A stretch of 41,849 bases of DNA, taken from positions 17,039 through 58,887 of the forward strand of contig JAFLTC010000007.1 in assembly GCA_022510615.1 (NCBI GenBank), in the 5' to 3' direction. Made by a program: the position numbers and the translations under genes. Below are positions 1 to 8,476 of the stretch, in pieces (position 1 is the stretch's first letter; every line of letters begins with the position of its first letter). Source of the DNA: Lachnospiraceae bacterium. GTDB taxonomy: Bacteria; Bacillota; Clostridia; Lachnospirales; Lachnospiraceae. The notes beneath the pieces were generated by a model. It was not told the DNA's origin, ran no database searches, and worked only from the letters and a program-made list of their open reading frames with translations.

Positions 1-89
1 GAACACCTAAATCCAGAGCTTTTCCTACGTCCAGTTTTCCAGCCCGGCTGGAAAACTGGACGTAGGAAAAGCTCTGGATTTAGGTGTTC
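1..89. repeat. Perfect fold-back palindrome at window edge (probable assembly artefact)
   Basis: Bases 1-44 are the exact reverse complement of bases 46-89, with a single C at 45 as the axis. The right arm is ordinary hslO coding sequence, reading in frame as A-G-K-L-D-V-G-K-A-L-D. The left arm is therefore an inverted copy of coding DNA, and it puts a stop codon (8-10) in the hslO frame. A perfect 44-bp arm ending exactly at the window boundary looks like a chimeric fold-back at a contig end rather than biology. Confidence 0.9.
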
Positions 90-625
90 TTACTGTAATC
101 AAGGATATTGGTCTCAAAGAACCTTATTCCGGACAGGTGCAGTTAGTATCCGGAGAGATTGCGGAGGATTTGACATATTACTTTGCTGCTTCGGAGCAGA
201 CCCCATCCTCGGTTGCTCTGGGAGTGCTGATGAATAAAAACAATACGGTGGCACAGGCAGGAGGCTATATCCTTCAGCTAATGCCGGATACTTCCGAAGA
301 AGTCGTTGAAAAACTGGAAAAACGACTGGAAGGGATAGAACCGGTAACAGCCTTATTTGCCAAAGGGCATACACCGGAAACACTGTTACAGGAAATTCTT
401 GATGGATTTGAGGTTGTTTTGTCAGAAGAGCGGATTCCGGCAGCATTTTATTGTAACTGTTCCAGAGAGAGAGTGAAAAAAGCCCTTATTAGTCTGGGAA
501 GTGCGGAATTAGAAAATATCATTGCCGATCAAGAGCCAATCGAAATGAATTGTCATTTTTGTAATACAAATTATGATTTTACGTTAGAGGAACTAATTGA
601 GATAAAAAACTCGTTAAAGTCATAG
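46..625 (+). CDS. hslO: 33 kDa chaperonin Hsp33 (redox-regulated holdase), 5'-truncated
   Basis: Cytosolic holdase chaperone activated by oxidation and unfolding. The visible part starts inside the N-terminal domain (GKLDVGKALD, then TVIKDIGLKEPYSGQ, then LVSGEIAEDLTYYF), all family hallmarks. The C-terminal redox switch is complete: a CxC pair (CNC) and, about 30 residues later, a CxxC pair (CHFC), the four zinc ligands that form disulfides on activation. About 190 of the usual 290 or so residues are present; roughly the first 100 are missing because the window, and probably the contig, begins here behind an inverted duplicate. The frame stays open from 46 to the TAG at 623-625. A promoter for the next gene begins at this stop codon. 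Confidence 0.93.
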
Positions 626-651
626 ACAAATCTATCAAAAATTGTTATACT
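623..651 (+). promoter_or_regulatory. Candidate sigma-A promoter for the 694 gene
   Basis: TAGACA (623-628) and TATACT (646-651) are separated by 17 bp, a good sigma-A match. The -35 box overlaps the hslO stop codon. It would start transcription about 35-40 bases upstream of the ATG at 694. Confidence 0.55.
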
Positions 652-693
652 ATGTTGGTAAATGTTGATTTTTGATAGAAAGCTGGAATTGAT

Positions 694-1425
694 ATGAAAT
701 TAAAATATAAAAAACTTGTAATTGTTATTTCGGTAGCTACATTAGCATTAAGCTTTTTTATTCTGACTCTGATACCGACCGGTGGTTCGCAGATCAATAG
801 TGCGGAAGATGCCGAGCTGATGCTGAATCAAAATGAAGATATAAATAAGCTAATCCGCGATTATTATGCGGCGAAAAAAAAGGTAGATATAGAAACAATG
901 GGAACTCTGGTCAGTGATCCGAATCAGCTTAACAGGGAATCCCTTACCATTAAGGCGGCCTATGTAGAGGATTATCAGAACATAAACTGCTATGTGATAA
1001 AGCAGGAAGACGCAGATGCCTATCAGGTTTTTGCCAGTTTTGATATAAAATTAAAAAATATTCAGTCCCTGGCACCGGGCTTAGCGGCTTTTTATGTGAC
1101 AGTTACATCGGATGGAAAGTACACGATATATTTAAGTGCTCTGGATGAGGTTCAGGAGGAGTTTATTAATTCCACCTATAAAAACGAGGAACTCATTAAG
1201 TTACGAGAAGATGTAAATGATAAACTGCAGGAAGTGATTAGTAAGGATGAAAGTCTGAAACAGTTTTATCAGACGAAGCAAAAGGAAATTGAAGCTGCCG
1301 AACATAAAGAGAGTGCAACTCCTGCTCCTGCCTCGCCGACACCGGTGGGACAGGCGACACAGGCGCCAGCGGCAAATACCACTGCACCGACATCGGCACC
1401 GGCGGCATCTCAGGCGCCGGCATAG
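694..1425 (+). CDS. Membrane-anchored extracytoplasmic protein of unknown function
   Basis: 243 residues. Residues about 7-27 form one hydrophobic segment after a Lys-rich start, so the protein is probably an N-in signal anchor with an exported body. The central region (about 45-170) alternates helices and strands and resembles NTF2-like or SnoaL-like folds, but I cannot assign a family with certainty. Residues about 170-205 are a charged helix. The last 40 residues are low complexity, rich in Ala, Pro and Thr, as in cell-wall-spanning linkers. There is no LPxTG motif or lipobox. It has its own promoter and is followed by a strong terminator, so it is probably monocistronic. No function is proposed. 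Confidence 0.75.
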   Translation: MKLKYKKLVIVISVATLALSFFILTLIPTGGSQINSAEDAELMLNQNEDINKLIRDYYAAKKKVDIETMGTLVSDPNQLNRESLTIKAAYVEDYQNINCYVIKQEDADAYQVFASFDIKLKNIQSLAPGLAAFYVTVTSDGKYTIYLSALDEVQEEFINSTYKNEELIKLREDVNDKLQEVISKDESLKQFYQTKQKEIEAAEHKESATPAPASPTPVGQATQAPAANTTAPTSAPAASQAPA

Positions 1426-1463
1426 TGACAAAAAACTAAAAATCAAATACATTTAGATTAAGG

Positions 1464-1496
1464 ATGGTACGTTTTTGCTGAAACGTACCATTTTTT
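1464..1496 (+). terminator. Rho-independent terminator
   Basis: An 11-bp perfect stem, ATGGTACGTTT (1464-1474) with AAACGTACCAT (1481-1491), closes a 6-base loop and runs into six T residues. It ends the 694 transcript and isolates it from rluF. Confidence 0.9.
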
Positions 1497-1578
1497 CCAA
1501 GCCCCGGCCACTATGTAGATAATCCGGCTTGTTCGGTAAAATTAATTTGATTTTAGAAGGAAAGAATGGAAAAATCCT

Positions 1579-2337
1579 ATGGAAAAAGAAAAAATACGCA
1601 TTAATAAATATATCAGCCAGTGTGGAATCTGTTCAAGACGGGAGGCAGACCGAAGAGTAGAGGAGGGGCGTATCACCATTAACGGACGACCGGCGGTTAT
1701 GGGGGACATGGTATCTGTTTTTGATGATGTACGGATAGATGGCATACCGGTAAAAAGAGAGGAAAAGGAAATTATTCTTGCCTACCATAAACCGGCAGGA
1801 ATTATCTGTACCACAAGTAAAAAGGAAAAAAATAATATTATTGATGCTTTGGATTTCCCGGAAAGAATCTATCCGGTAGGGCGTTTAGATAAGGATTCCA
1901 CCGGTTTGATTCTCCTTACCAATAACGGTCAGCTTATGGATGATATACTGCGGGGCAGCAATTACCATGAAAAGGAATATGTTGTTACCCTGAATCGTCC
2001 TATGAAGCCGGAAATTTATACTGCAATGGAACAGGGGGTACCGATTCTGGATACGATAACAAGACCATGTCGGATTACCAGAAGAGAGAGGAATGGTTTT
2101 CACATTATTTTAACACAGGGATTAAATCGCCAGATACGGCGAATGTGCGAATATTTTGGATATCGGGTACAAACATTAAAAAGGATACGGATTATGAATA
2201 TTACATTGGGCGATTTGCCGGAGGGACAATGGCGGTATTTGACGGAGGAAGAAACCCTGCAGCTAAAAAAATCCTGTAAAGAAAGGAAAGAAAAGAATGG
2301 AACCGGAAATTCTTCGTATGAAAGAACTGGTAAGTGA
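1579..2337 (+). CDS. rluF: RluF/RsuA-family rRNA pseudouridine synthase
   Basis: Isomerises a specific uridine in rRNA to pseudouridine; the RluF subgroup acts on 23S rRNA near U2604. An N-terminal S4 RNA-binding domain (about 5-65, INKYISQCGICSRREADRRV) is followed by the synthase domain. The catalytic motif is GRLDKDSTGLILLTN, with the catalytic Asp in RLD. The segment QGLNRQIRRMCEYFGY favours RluF over RluB or RsuA. At 252 residues the length is normal. The best Shine-Dalgarno (AAGGAAAG, about 1557-1564) is rather far from this ATG; a closer ATG at 1566 is out of frame. The 3' end overlaps the ligA start by 41 bp, suggesting coupling. Confidence 0.85.
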   Translation: MEKEKIRINKYISQCGICSRREADRRVEEGRITINGRPAVMGDMVSVFDDVRIDGIPVKREEKEIILAYHKPAGIICTTSKKEKNNIIDALDFPERIYPVGRLDKDSTGLILLTNNGQLMDDILRGSNYHEKEYVVTLNRPMKPEIYTAMEQGVPILDTITRPCRITRRERNGFHIILTQGLNRQIRRMCEYFGYRVQTLKRIRIMNITLGDLPEGQWRYLTEEETLQLKKSCKERKEKNGTGNSSYERTGK

Positions 2338-4252
2338 ACTGAATGAGGCGGCAAAGGTGTATTATCAGGGACAGGATGAAATTATGTCCAATTATGAGTA
2401 TGATAAGCTCTATGACGAGCTGGTAAAACTGGAAGAGAAAACCGGTGTCGTCATGTCTGCCAGTCCCACGATCCATGTGGGATATGAAACGATAAGCGAG
2501 CTGCCAAAGGAAGCACATATTGCACCGATGCTCTCATTGGATAAGACAAAAGAAGTGGCAGTTTTAGTGGACTGGCTCGGAGAACAAAAGGGGCTTCTTT
2601 CCTTAAAGCTTGACGGGCTCAGTGTTATCCTGACCTATGAAAACGGAAGGCTGTCAAAGGCGCTGACGAGAGGAAACGGGGAAGTTGGCGAGGTCATTAC
2701 AAATAACGCCCGCACTTTTGTCAATATTCCGGAAAGAATCTCTTTTGACGGTCGGTTGGTAGTAAGAGGCGAGGCCCTGATTCGGTATTCCGATTTTGAG
2801 GTTTTAAACAATCAGACAACAGAAATCAGTGAGAAATATAAAAATCCAAGAAATCTTTGCAGCGGCAGCGTCAGGCAGCTGAATAATCAGGTCACTGCAG
2901 AGCGCAGGGTGCATTTTTATATTTATAATGTCATCACTACCGATTATGAGAATGACTTTCATACAAAAAAAGAAGGACTGGATTGGCTGGCTGGACTCGG
3001 GTTTGATATTGTTCCGTATAAGGAAGTAGATAACGATGTGCTGGCTTTAGCCGTAGATAAATTTTCGGAAGAGGTAACAACCTGTGATTTGCCAAGCGAC
3101 GGTCTTGTTTTGACCTATGATGATGTGGAGTACAGCCGGTCTTTGGGAAGAACGGCAAAATTTCCAAAAGACTCCATTGCCTTTAAGTGGCAGGATGAAC
3201 TTGCGGATACTACACTCCGGGAAATAGAGTGGAGTGCCTCTCGTACCGGACTGATTAATCCGGTGGCAATTTTTGACCCGGTGGAGCTTGAGGGAACTAC
3301 CGTCAGTCGTGCCAGCGTCCATAATATTAGCATTTTAAAGGAATTAAAGCTGGGTATTGGTGACACGATATCCGTTTATAAGGCGAATATGATTATTCCG
3401 CAGATTTATGAAAATAAGACAAAGAAAAATAACTGTGAAATTCCGGAGAAATGCCCGGTATGCGGAGAGAAAACGGAACTTGTCAGCGAAAACGGCTCGG
3501 TTGTTCTTATGTGCCGGAATCCGGACTGTTATGCGAAAAAAATAAAGGCACTCAGCCATTTTGTCAGCCGGGATGCCTTAAGTATTGACGGACTGTCAGA
3601 GACTACACTGGAAAAGCTGGTAAACGAAAAGGTAATCCACTCCCTGACGGATATTTTTTATCTGGAAAACTATAAAGAAATTTTTGTGGAAATGGAAGGC
3701 TTCGGAGAAAAATCTTATCAAAATCTTCTGGATGCAATAGAAACTGCCAAAGATGTGCCGGCTGCCAAGGTAATTTATAGTCTTGGGATTAAGGGAATCG
3801 GCCTGAGCACGGCAAAACTGATTTTAAATACTTATCCGGTTTCGCTTTCTGAGTTAAAAAATCTGACGGTGGAACAGCTTTGTGTCATAGAGGGAATTGG
3901 CGAAGTGCTTGCCCGGTCCTTTATCGATTTTTTTGCAGAGGAGAAAAACCAGAAGCTCATTCAAGAACTGGAAGGGATTCTTAGGATTCAGTATCCGCAG
4001 GTAAGTGAAGAGCAGCCCCTGAAAGGGAAGATCTTTGTCATAACCGGAAGTCTGACACAATTTGCTAACCGTCAGGAGTGTAAAGAAAAAATTGAGTCAC
4101 TGGGAGGCAAGGTGGCAGGCAGTGTCAGTGCAAAGACAAGTTATCTGGTAAATAACGATATTACTTCCTCCTCTTCAAAAAATAAAAAGGCAAAAGAACT
4201 TTCCATACCGATTATTACAGAAGAGGAGTTAATTGCTCTTATTTCTTCCTAA
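2297..4252 (+). CDS. ligA: NAD+-dependent DNA ligase LigA
   Basis: Seals nicks between Okazaki fragments and in repair, using NAD+ as AMP donor. Domains in order are Ia (about 1-60), the adenylation domain with the nucleotidyl-lysine motif KLDG (Lys104), an OB fold, a Cys4 zinc finger (CPVC...CRNPDC), helix-hairpin-helix repeats, and a C-terminal BRCT (from about 575). At 651 residues it is near full family length. It aligns with E. coli LigA without gaps across domain Ia, so the NMN-binding set can be compared directly: Tyr22, Tyr35 and Asp36 are kept, but His23 is Tyr and Asp32 is Asn. Shine-Dalgarno AAGGAAAG lies at 2283-2290. It overlaps rluF at its start and converges with the flippase gene, overlapping it by 14 bp. 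Confidence 0.95.
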   Translation: MEPEILRMKELVSELNEAAKVYYQGQDEIMSNYEYDKLYDELVKLEEKTGVVMSASPTIHVGYETISELPKEAHIAPMLSLDKTKEVAVLVDWLGEQKGLLSLKLDGLSVILTYENGRLSKALTRGNGEVGEVITNNARTFVNIPERISFDGRLVVRGEALIRYSDFEVLNNQTTEISEKYKNPRNLCSGSVRQLNNQVTAERRVHFYIYNVITTDYENDFHTKKEGLDWLAGLGFDIVPYKEVDNDVLALAVDKFSEEVTTCDLPSDGLVLTYDDVEYSRSLGRTAKFPKDSIAFKWQDELADTTLREIEWSASRTGLINPVAIFDPVELEGTTVSRASVHNISILKELKLGIGDTISVYKANMIIPQIYENKTKKNNCEIPEKCPVCGEKTELVSENGSVVLMCRNPDCYAKKIKALSHFVSRDALSIDGLSETTLEKLVNEKVIHSLTDIFYLENYKEIFVEMEGFGEKSYQNLLDAIETAKDVPAAKVIYSLGIKGIGLSTAKLILNTYPVSLSELKNLTVEQLCVIEGIGEVLARSFIDFFAEEKNQKLIQELEGILRIQYPQVSEEQPLKGKIFVITGSLTQFANRQECKEKIESLGGKVAGSVSAKTSYLVNNDITSSSSKNKKAKELSIPIITEEELIALISS

Positions 4253-5723
4253 AGTCACTGAGGATAATAAGCCGGAACCGCCATAAATAAAGAAAGATAA
4301 GGAAGGCGGCGGGAAAAATAAATAGAAAGCCGGCTAACGGATGGGAAACATGACGTTCCAGAATAGAACCGGCAAGTTTGGATAAATATAAAATACAGCT
4401 GGAAAAAATCATTGGCCAGACAAAGTGATTCATAAGTTGGAACTGAATGCCGTTTTTTCGTACCAAATAAATACCATTGAGTAGGCAGGTCAGAATCTGA
4501 CTGATAGTCATGCCAAAAAGATATCCGTAGATTCCATATGCCGGTGTGACAAAAATTAAAAACAGAATGCGAAGACACAGACCGATTACCATATGTAAAA
4601 AGGTAATGCCGGTTTTTCCCAGACCGTTAATGACACTTGTGAGGGTAGTGGAAACATATAAAAACGGACAGAGAAAGGATAGAGCAGTTAATAATTTTCC
4701 TGAATTTTCGCTTTGGAAAATAAAGAGACCGATTTCCCTGCCATAGTTTAAAAACAGGCTGCTTGTGATTACTCCCAATAAAATAGAATACCGGAGTGCG
4801 GTATCGGTTGTCCTTCGGACAGCATGGTACTGGTCATTTCCGGCAGCACGGGAAATCGCTGGTAAAAGAAGAACGGAAAGCGAGTTTGTAAGAGTGCCGG
4901 GAAAGAGTATAAACGGCAAAACAATACCGGTCAAAATACCAAAAATAGCCAGAGAATCCTCAGTGGAATATCCATACCGATATAGCATGGCAGGAATCAG
5001 CACGGATTCAATACTGCCAAGAACGGCGATTACCAGTTTGTTGCCGCTGAGAGGTAGGGAAAGTGTAAGTAAACGCCGGATTTGCATTCGGCTCTTTTTC
5101 ATAACCCCCAGGGGAATGTGGGGAAGAACTCGCAGAAGGTTATAAATATGGGATGCTAACTCCCCGGCAATCAGTCCTAATACTGCCACCCCGCTTGTCA
5201 AAGTGCCGGACAGAAACAGAAGAGATACCCCCACCACAAAGCCTACTCGGAATAATTGCTCAATAATCTGGGAAACAGCCGGGATACTGGCGTCACTGAT
5301 ACCGTAAAAGTAGCCGTTTATGACAGAAGTTACCCCGCAAAAGGGAAACAAAAAAGAAAGGATACGAAGAAGGGATGCGGTTTCTTTTGTTCCAAGAAAA
5401 GAAACCCCTATCCAGTCAGCGAAGTGAAACAATAATACGGAGAGGAGAATTGCCGTAAAAAGAGAAAGACAGAGTCCGCTTTTTAAAATGCCGGGATGTC
5501 TGTTTTTCGGTTCATGAGAGATCATTTGAGAGATGGCAGTCTGAATACCCGAGGCGTATAAGGTAAAGCATATACTGTAGACAGGAAAAATTAACTGGTA
5601 GATTCCCAGATTTGTTTCTCCCAGTGCTCCTGCCAGAAAGATCCGGTATACAAATCCGATTACCCGTGTAATGATGCCGGCGCCTGTCAATATTATTGTT
5701 CCTTTTAATAACTGATTCTTCAA
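4239..5723 (-). CDS. SpoVB/MurJ-type flippase (MOP superfamily, oligosaccharide flippase)
   Basis: Polytopic inner-membrane transporter of about 14 helices, in the family that flips lipid-linked cell-wall or polysaccharide precursors; SpoVB serves spore cortex synthesis. The N-terminus (KGTIILTGAGIITRVIGFVYRIFL, then GIYQLIFPVYSICFTLYASGIQTAISQ) is the typical SpoVB/YtgP signature. I choose the TTG at 5723 because GTGGA precedes it by about 7 bases and the product then begins MKNQLLKG as relatives do. A TTG at 5738 would add five residues but has a poor ribosome site. Paralogues are common in clostridia, so the exact substrate and a sporulation role are inferred, not shown. Confidence 0.85.
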   Translation of the reverse strand: MKNQLLKGTIILTGAGIITRVIGFVYRIFLAGALGETNLGIYQLIFPVYSICFTLYASGIQTAISQMISHEPKNRHPGILKSGLCLSLFTAILLSVLLFHFADWIGVSFLGTKETASLLRILSFLFPFCGVTSVINGYFYGISDASIPAVSQIIEQLFRVGFVVGVSLLFLSGTLTSGVAVLGLIAGELASHIYNLLRVLPHIPLGVMKKSRMQIRRLLTLSLPLSGNKLVIAVLGSIESVLIPAMLYRYGYSTEDSLAIFGILTGIVLPFILFPGTLTNSLSVLLLPAISRAAGNDQYHAVRRTTDTALRYSILLGVITSSLFLNYGREIGLFIFQSENSGKLLTALSFLCPFLYVSTTLTSVINGLGKTGITFLHMVIGLCLRILFLIFVTPAYGIYGYLFGMTISQILTCLLNGIYLVRKNGIQFQLMNHFVWPMIFSSCILYLSKLAGSILERHVSHPLAGFLFIFPAAFLIFLYLWRFRLIILSDFRKK

Positions 5724-5779
5724 AAAAAGTCCACACAATCCGTTTTTCTACAGTCTATGAAAACAAAAACGAAAAAATG

Positions 5780-5808
5780 TTGTCATATCACATATTTTAT
5801 AGTATTAT
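5780..5808 (+). promoter_or_regulatory. Candidate sigma-A promoter for the 829-residue membrane protein
   Basis: TTGTCA (5780-5785) and TATTAT (5803-5808) are 17 bp apart, in the AT-rich divergent gap between the flippase gene and the gene starting at 5845. Confidence 0.5.
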
Positions 5809-5844
5809 ATATATGTATATTTATGTAAAAAAGGGGCGGTAAGC

Positions 5845-8334
5845 GTGTTATTAAAAAGAAATTTGCCGACAATTCTTTATTCCTTCCTGTTTTTATTATG
5901 TTTTGGACTGGGATTTTTAGAATTAGTCTATTTGTCGATTACCAATACTTATTACCGGAATGTAATTGCCTGTATTATCGTACTGGGAATTATTATATAT
6001 CTGATTGCTGCTTTTTTTATAAAAGAAAGCAGACGGTTGGAGTTTTTCCAGAAAGATAAATCCATATATGTATTGTTAGAGACAATTCTTGCAGTGCTGG
6101 TTTGCGGTACACTTTTTTATCTAAATATAGACAGAGGAATAGATAACAGTATCCTTATTGTCTGTATGTTAGCAGGTGTTTATTTCTCAGCCAGGCTGCT
6201 GGGGGGAAGATTAGGTGGTTGCGTTGCACTGGTCATGGGATTTTTCTTTATATTGGCAGTGGCAAATGAAACCTTTGATGCCAATCAGTATATGAATACG
6301 ATTTGTTTCCTTCTTCCTTATGCCCTGTTTCTTTTTGTTACTAAGGTACTTGTGAAATCCTATCTTCACAACGGATTTATTTTGTGTTGCTCCTATCTGG
6401 CATTGGCTGGTATTTTTGCCCTTGCTATCGTATTAAATCCTTTTGTTATTATATTGTTATTTGGATGTGCCTTTACCCTTGTATTTGGCAAAACAGAGGA
6501 GAGGGGAAGCCGGATGGCACTGGGATTTGTTGCGGCACTTTTGTTTGTTTTGTTTACGGCACTTTTCCTTGTGGGAGCGAATTTATATCTGGAGGATTTA
6601 TTTGTCCTGCCGGAATTAAACCTCGATATACAGATACAGCAGATGACGGATTATGTTGAAATCGGAAACTATTTACTGGATAAATATACAAAAGCAGTCC
6701 GCTATCTGCATCAGCCGTTTCAGTATGGTGTATTTCCATCTATTTTGTTGTTGATGGCTACTTTGGCCGGATATTATGGAATTCGGAAAAAGGCATCCGG
6801 CATTGGACCTTTGTGTCTGACTTATATCATTGTTCTTGCCATCTATCTGCTTTTCGAAGAAGAAGGTAGTCATTTCTATTATATGACTTATTTCCTGCCT
6901 GTTTTTGCAGCATATGGACTGTACAATACGCTGTTATCTGACACTTTAGCGGAAGAGGACATACCTGCCATAAAAAATGAGGATGAGTATGGAAATCTGG
7001 ATCAGGAGTTAATTCTGGACCAGGAGATTATTCCGGATCAGGAGATAGTTCCGGATTCCGACACAGTGGCAGAAAAAGATTCTGAAAGAATCTTGGATTC
7101 GAAAACAATCGTAACAAATGAAAAAACTGAAAACACAGAGGAGGAAAAACCGATAGAAAAGAAAAAAGAAGTTGTATTAGAAAAAGAGCCGAATGACATT
7201 ACGCCGCTTTTTGAGGAAAAGGAACTTCCACCTCCACAAAAGGGTGATGACCTGCCGGAATGGAGTGCGCCAAAACAATTTCTTCCGGGATATCAGGAAG
7301 AGCCGGAAATAGAAAAACCTGTTTTGAATTTAGAGCCTGCTACCGGGACAGAATCTGTGGCAGCCGGGTCTGTCAAAAAAGAACCGGTAACGGAGCCTGT
7401 AAAAACGGAACCTATGGAAACAGAACCTGTTTTGGAATTTGAGCCTGTCACCGAGGCAGAACCTGTTTTAAAATTGCAACCTGCCACCGAGGCAGAACCT
7501 GTTTTAAAATTACAGCCTGCCACTGAAGAAGAGCCTGTTTTAGAAGATAAGATTGTTTCGGAATCAGAACCGACGACAGAATCTTTCAATGATATAACTG
7601 TACCACAGACATCGGTCGAGGTAGAAGAAGAAAATACGCTGACACCGGATAATACGATTCAGTTTGTAGAGGAAGCTGCAATAGACAAAGAAGAGGAGAC
7701 CCCCGCGACAGATATCGAACAGTTTATCTCCTTAGGGGCCGAAGGTGAACAAGACAGTATGATATCCCTAGAGGAGGATGATGACAGTCAGTTAAATAAT
7801 TTTCTGGAGCGGCTGGATATATCAGACAATATCCGCCGAATGAATGAAAGTGCCCAGGAGGATATGGCAGATGTCATCGAAAGTGGAGACGCCGAGGAGG
7901 AAAGTGTTCCTGTTATTTTGGAGGAAAAAGAGGTATCCGAGGATTTAGAGGTTATTAGTGATGGAGAAGGGAACTTTTACACTCAGGACACAAAAGAATC
8001 CCATAGCACCCTGCCTCCTTATGAGAAGCCGGACTTTAATATGAATCCGGTTACGAAGCAGGTATCAAACTCCGCTGAAGAATTGCATGAGTATGATAAG
8101 GTACCTACAATAGAAGATTTAGAAAAAGAATGGAAAGCAGAGCAACAAAAAACAACGAATAATGGTTTTGCATATTCTCTGGATGACATGATAGAGGCAG
8201 AACCGCCAAAAAGGGAAGAAAGTGTAGAGGTAACAAAGGAAGAGACAGAATCGGAGTATCATGTTCACAGCGAGGAAATTGTAAAGAAAAATGGAGTTGC
8301 CAAACGCTCCTATCACAAAATAACGATTCGCTAG
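5845..8334 (+). CDS. Large polytopic membrane protein with long acidic cytoplasmic tail, unknown function
   Basis: 829 residues, GTG start behind AAGGGGCGG. Residues 10-362 hold about ten to twelve hydrophobic segments, with one longer polar loop (about 248-290) between two of them. This layout resembles polytopic glycosyltransferase or polymerase-like proteins, but no catalytic motif is evident. From about 365 to the end the sequence is a hydrophilic, strongly acidic tail with predicted disorder, containing three 12-residue repeats (EPVLKLQPATEA type) at about 527-562. It finishes with a basic patch (VAKRSYHKITIR). It is monocistronic, between its own promoter and a strong terminator. I cannot name a family; scaffolding or envelope assembly is speculation. 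Confidence 0.8.
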   Translation: MLLKRNLPTILYSFLFLLCFGLGFLELVYLSITNTYYRNVIACIIVLGIIIYLIAAFFIKESRRLEFFQKDKSIYVLLETILAVLVCGTLFYLNIDRGIDNSILIVCMLAGVYFSARLLGGRLGGCVALVMGFFFILAVANETFDANQYMNTICFLLPYALFLFVTKVLVKSYLHNGFILCCSYLALAGIFALAIVLNPFVIILLFGCAFTLVFGKTEERGSRMALGFVAALLFVLFTALFLVGANLYLEDLFVLPELNLDIQIQQMTDYVEIGNYLLDKYTKAVRYLHQPFQYGVFPSILLLMATLAGYYGIRKKASGIGPLCLTYIIVLAIYLLFEEEGSHFYYMTYFLPVFAAYGLYNTLLSDTLAEEDIPAIKNEDEYGNLDQELILDQEIIPDQEIVPDSDTVAEKDSERILDSKTIVTNEKTENTEEEKPIEKKKEVVLEKEPNDITPLFEEKELPPPQKGDDLPEWSAPKQFLPGYQEEPEIEKPVLNLEPATGTESVAAGSVKKEPVTEPVKTEPMETEPVLEFEPVTEAEPVLKLQPATEAEPVLKLQPATEEEPVLEDKIVSESEPTTESFNDITVPQTSVEVEEENTLTPDNTIQFVEEAAIDKEEETPATDIEQFISLGAEGEQDSMISLEEDDDSQLNNFLERLDISDNIRRMNESAQEDMADVIESGDAEEESVPVILEEKEVSEDLEVISDGEGNFYTQDTKESHSTLPPYEKPDFNMNPVTKQVSNSAEELHEYDKVPTIEDLEKEWKAEQQKTTNNGFAYSLDDMIEAEPPKREESVEVTKEETESEYHVHSEEIVKKNGVAKRSYHKITIR
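7423..7542 (+). repeat. 36-bp in-frame tandem repeats (3 full copies plus a partial)
   Basis: Units at 7423-7458, 7459-7494 and 7495-7530 each begin GAACCTGTTTT; a partial fourth starts at 7531. Each unit encodes 12 residues (EPVL-x-x-x-PATEA). Units 2 and 3 are nearly identical, differing mainly at synonymous sites, which points to recent expansion of the acidic tail. Confidence 0.9.
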
Positions 8335-8368
8335 TACGTGGTTTCTGTATAAAGAAAATTAGCTTTTT

Positions 8369-8403
8369 AAAAGCGGCGCGATTTTTTGTCGCCGCTTTTT
8401 TCT
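8369..8403 (+). terminator. Rho-independent terminator
   Basis: AAAAGCGGCG (8369-8378) pairs with CGCCGCTTTT (8390-8399) around an 11-base loop, followed by a T-rich stretch. It ends the membrane protein transcript. Confidence 0.9.
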
Positions 8404-8476
8404 TTGTCAGACGTCACCATACGACAAAATCCGAATAAATTGTACTATAGCTACAGGAGAGGGGGCTCTGGCTCAC

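Noticed and set aside
5721-5738. TTG at 5738 as start of the flippase
   Set aside because: No good ribosome site precedes it, and TTG at 5723 has GTGGA at suitable spacing and yields the family-typical N-terminus.
7423-7542. Regular 36-bp repeats as a CRISPR array
   Set aside because: There are no spacers between units; the repeats are contiguous, in frame and encode 12 residues each.
7293-7589. Antisense open frame of 98 codons over the repeat region, rich in Gly, Ser and Thr
   Set aside because: It mirrors the acidic repeats of the membrane protein on the other strand, has no ribosome site, and its composition follows from the repeat codons.
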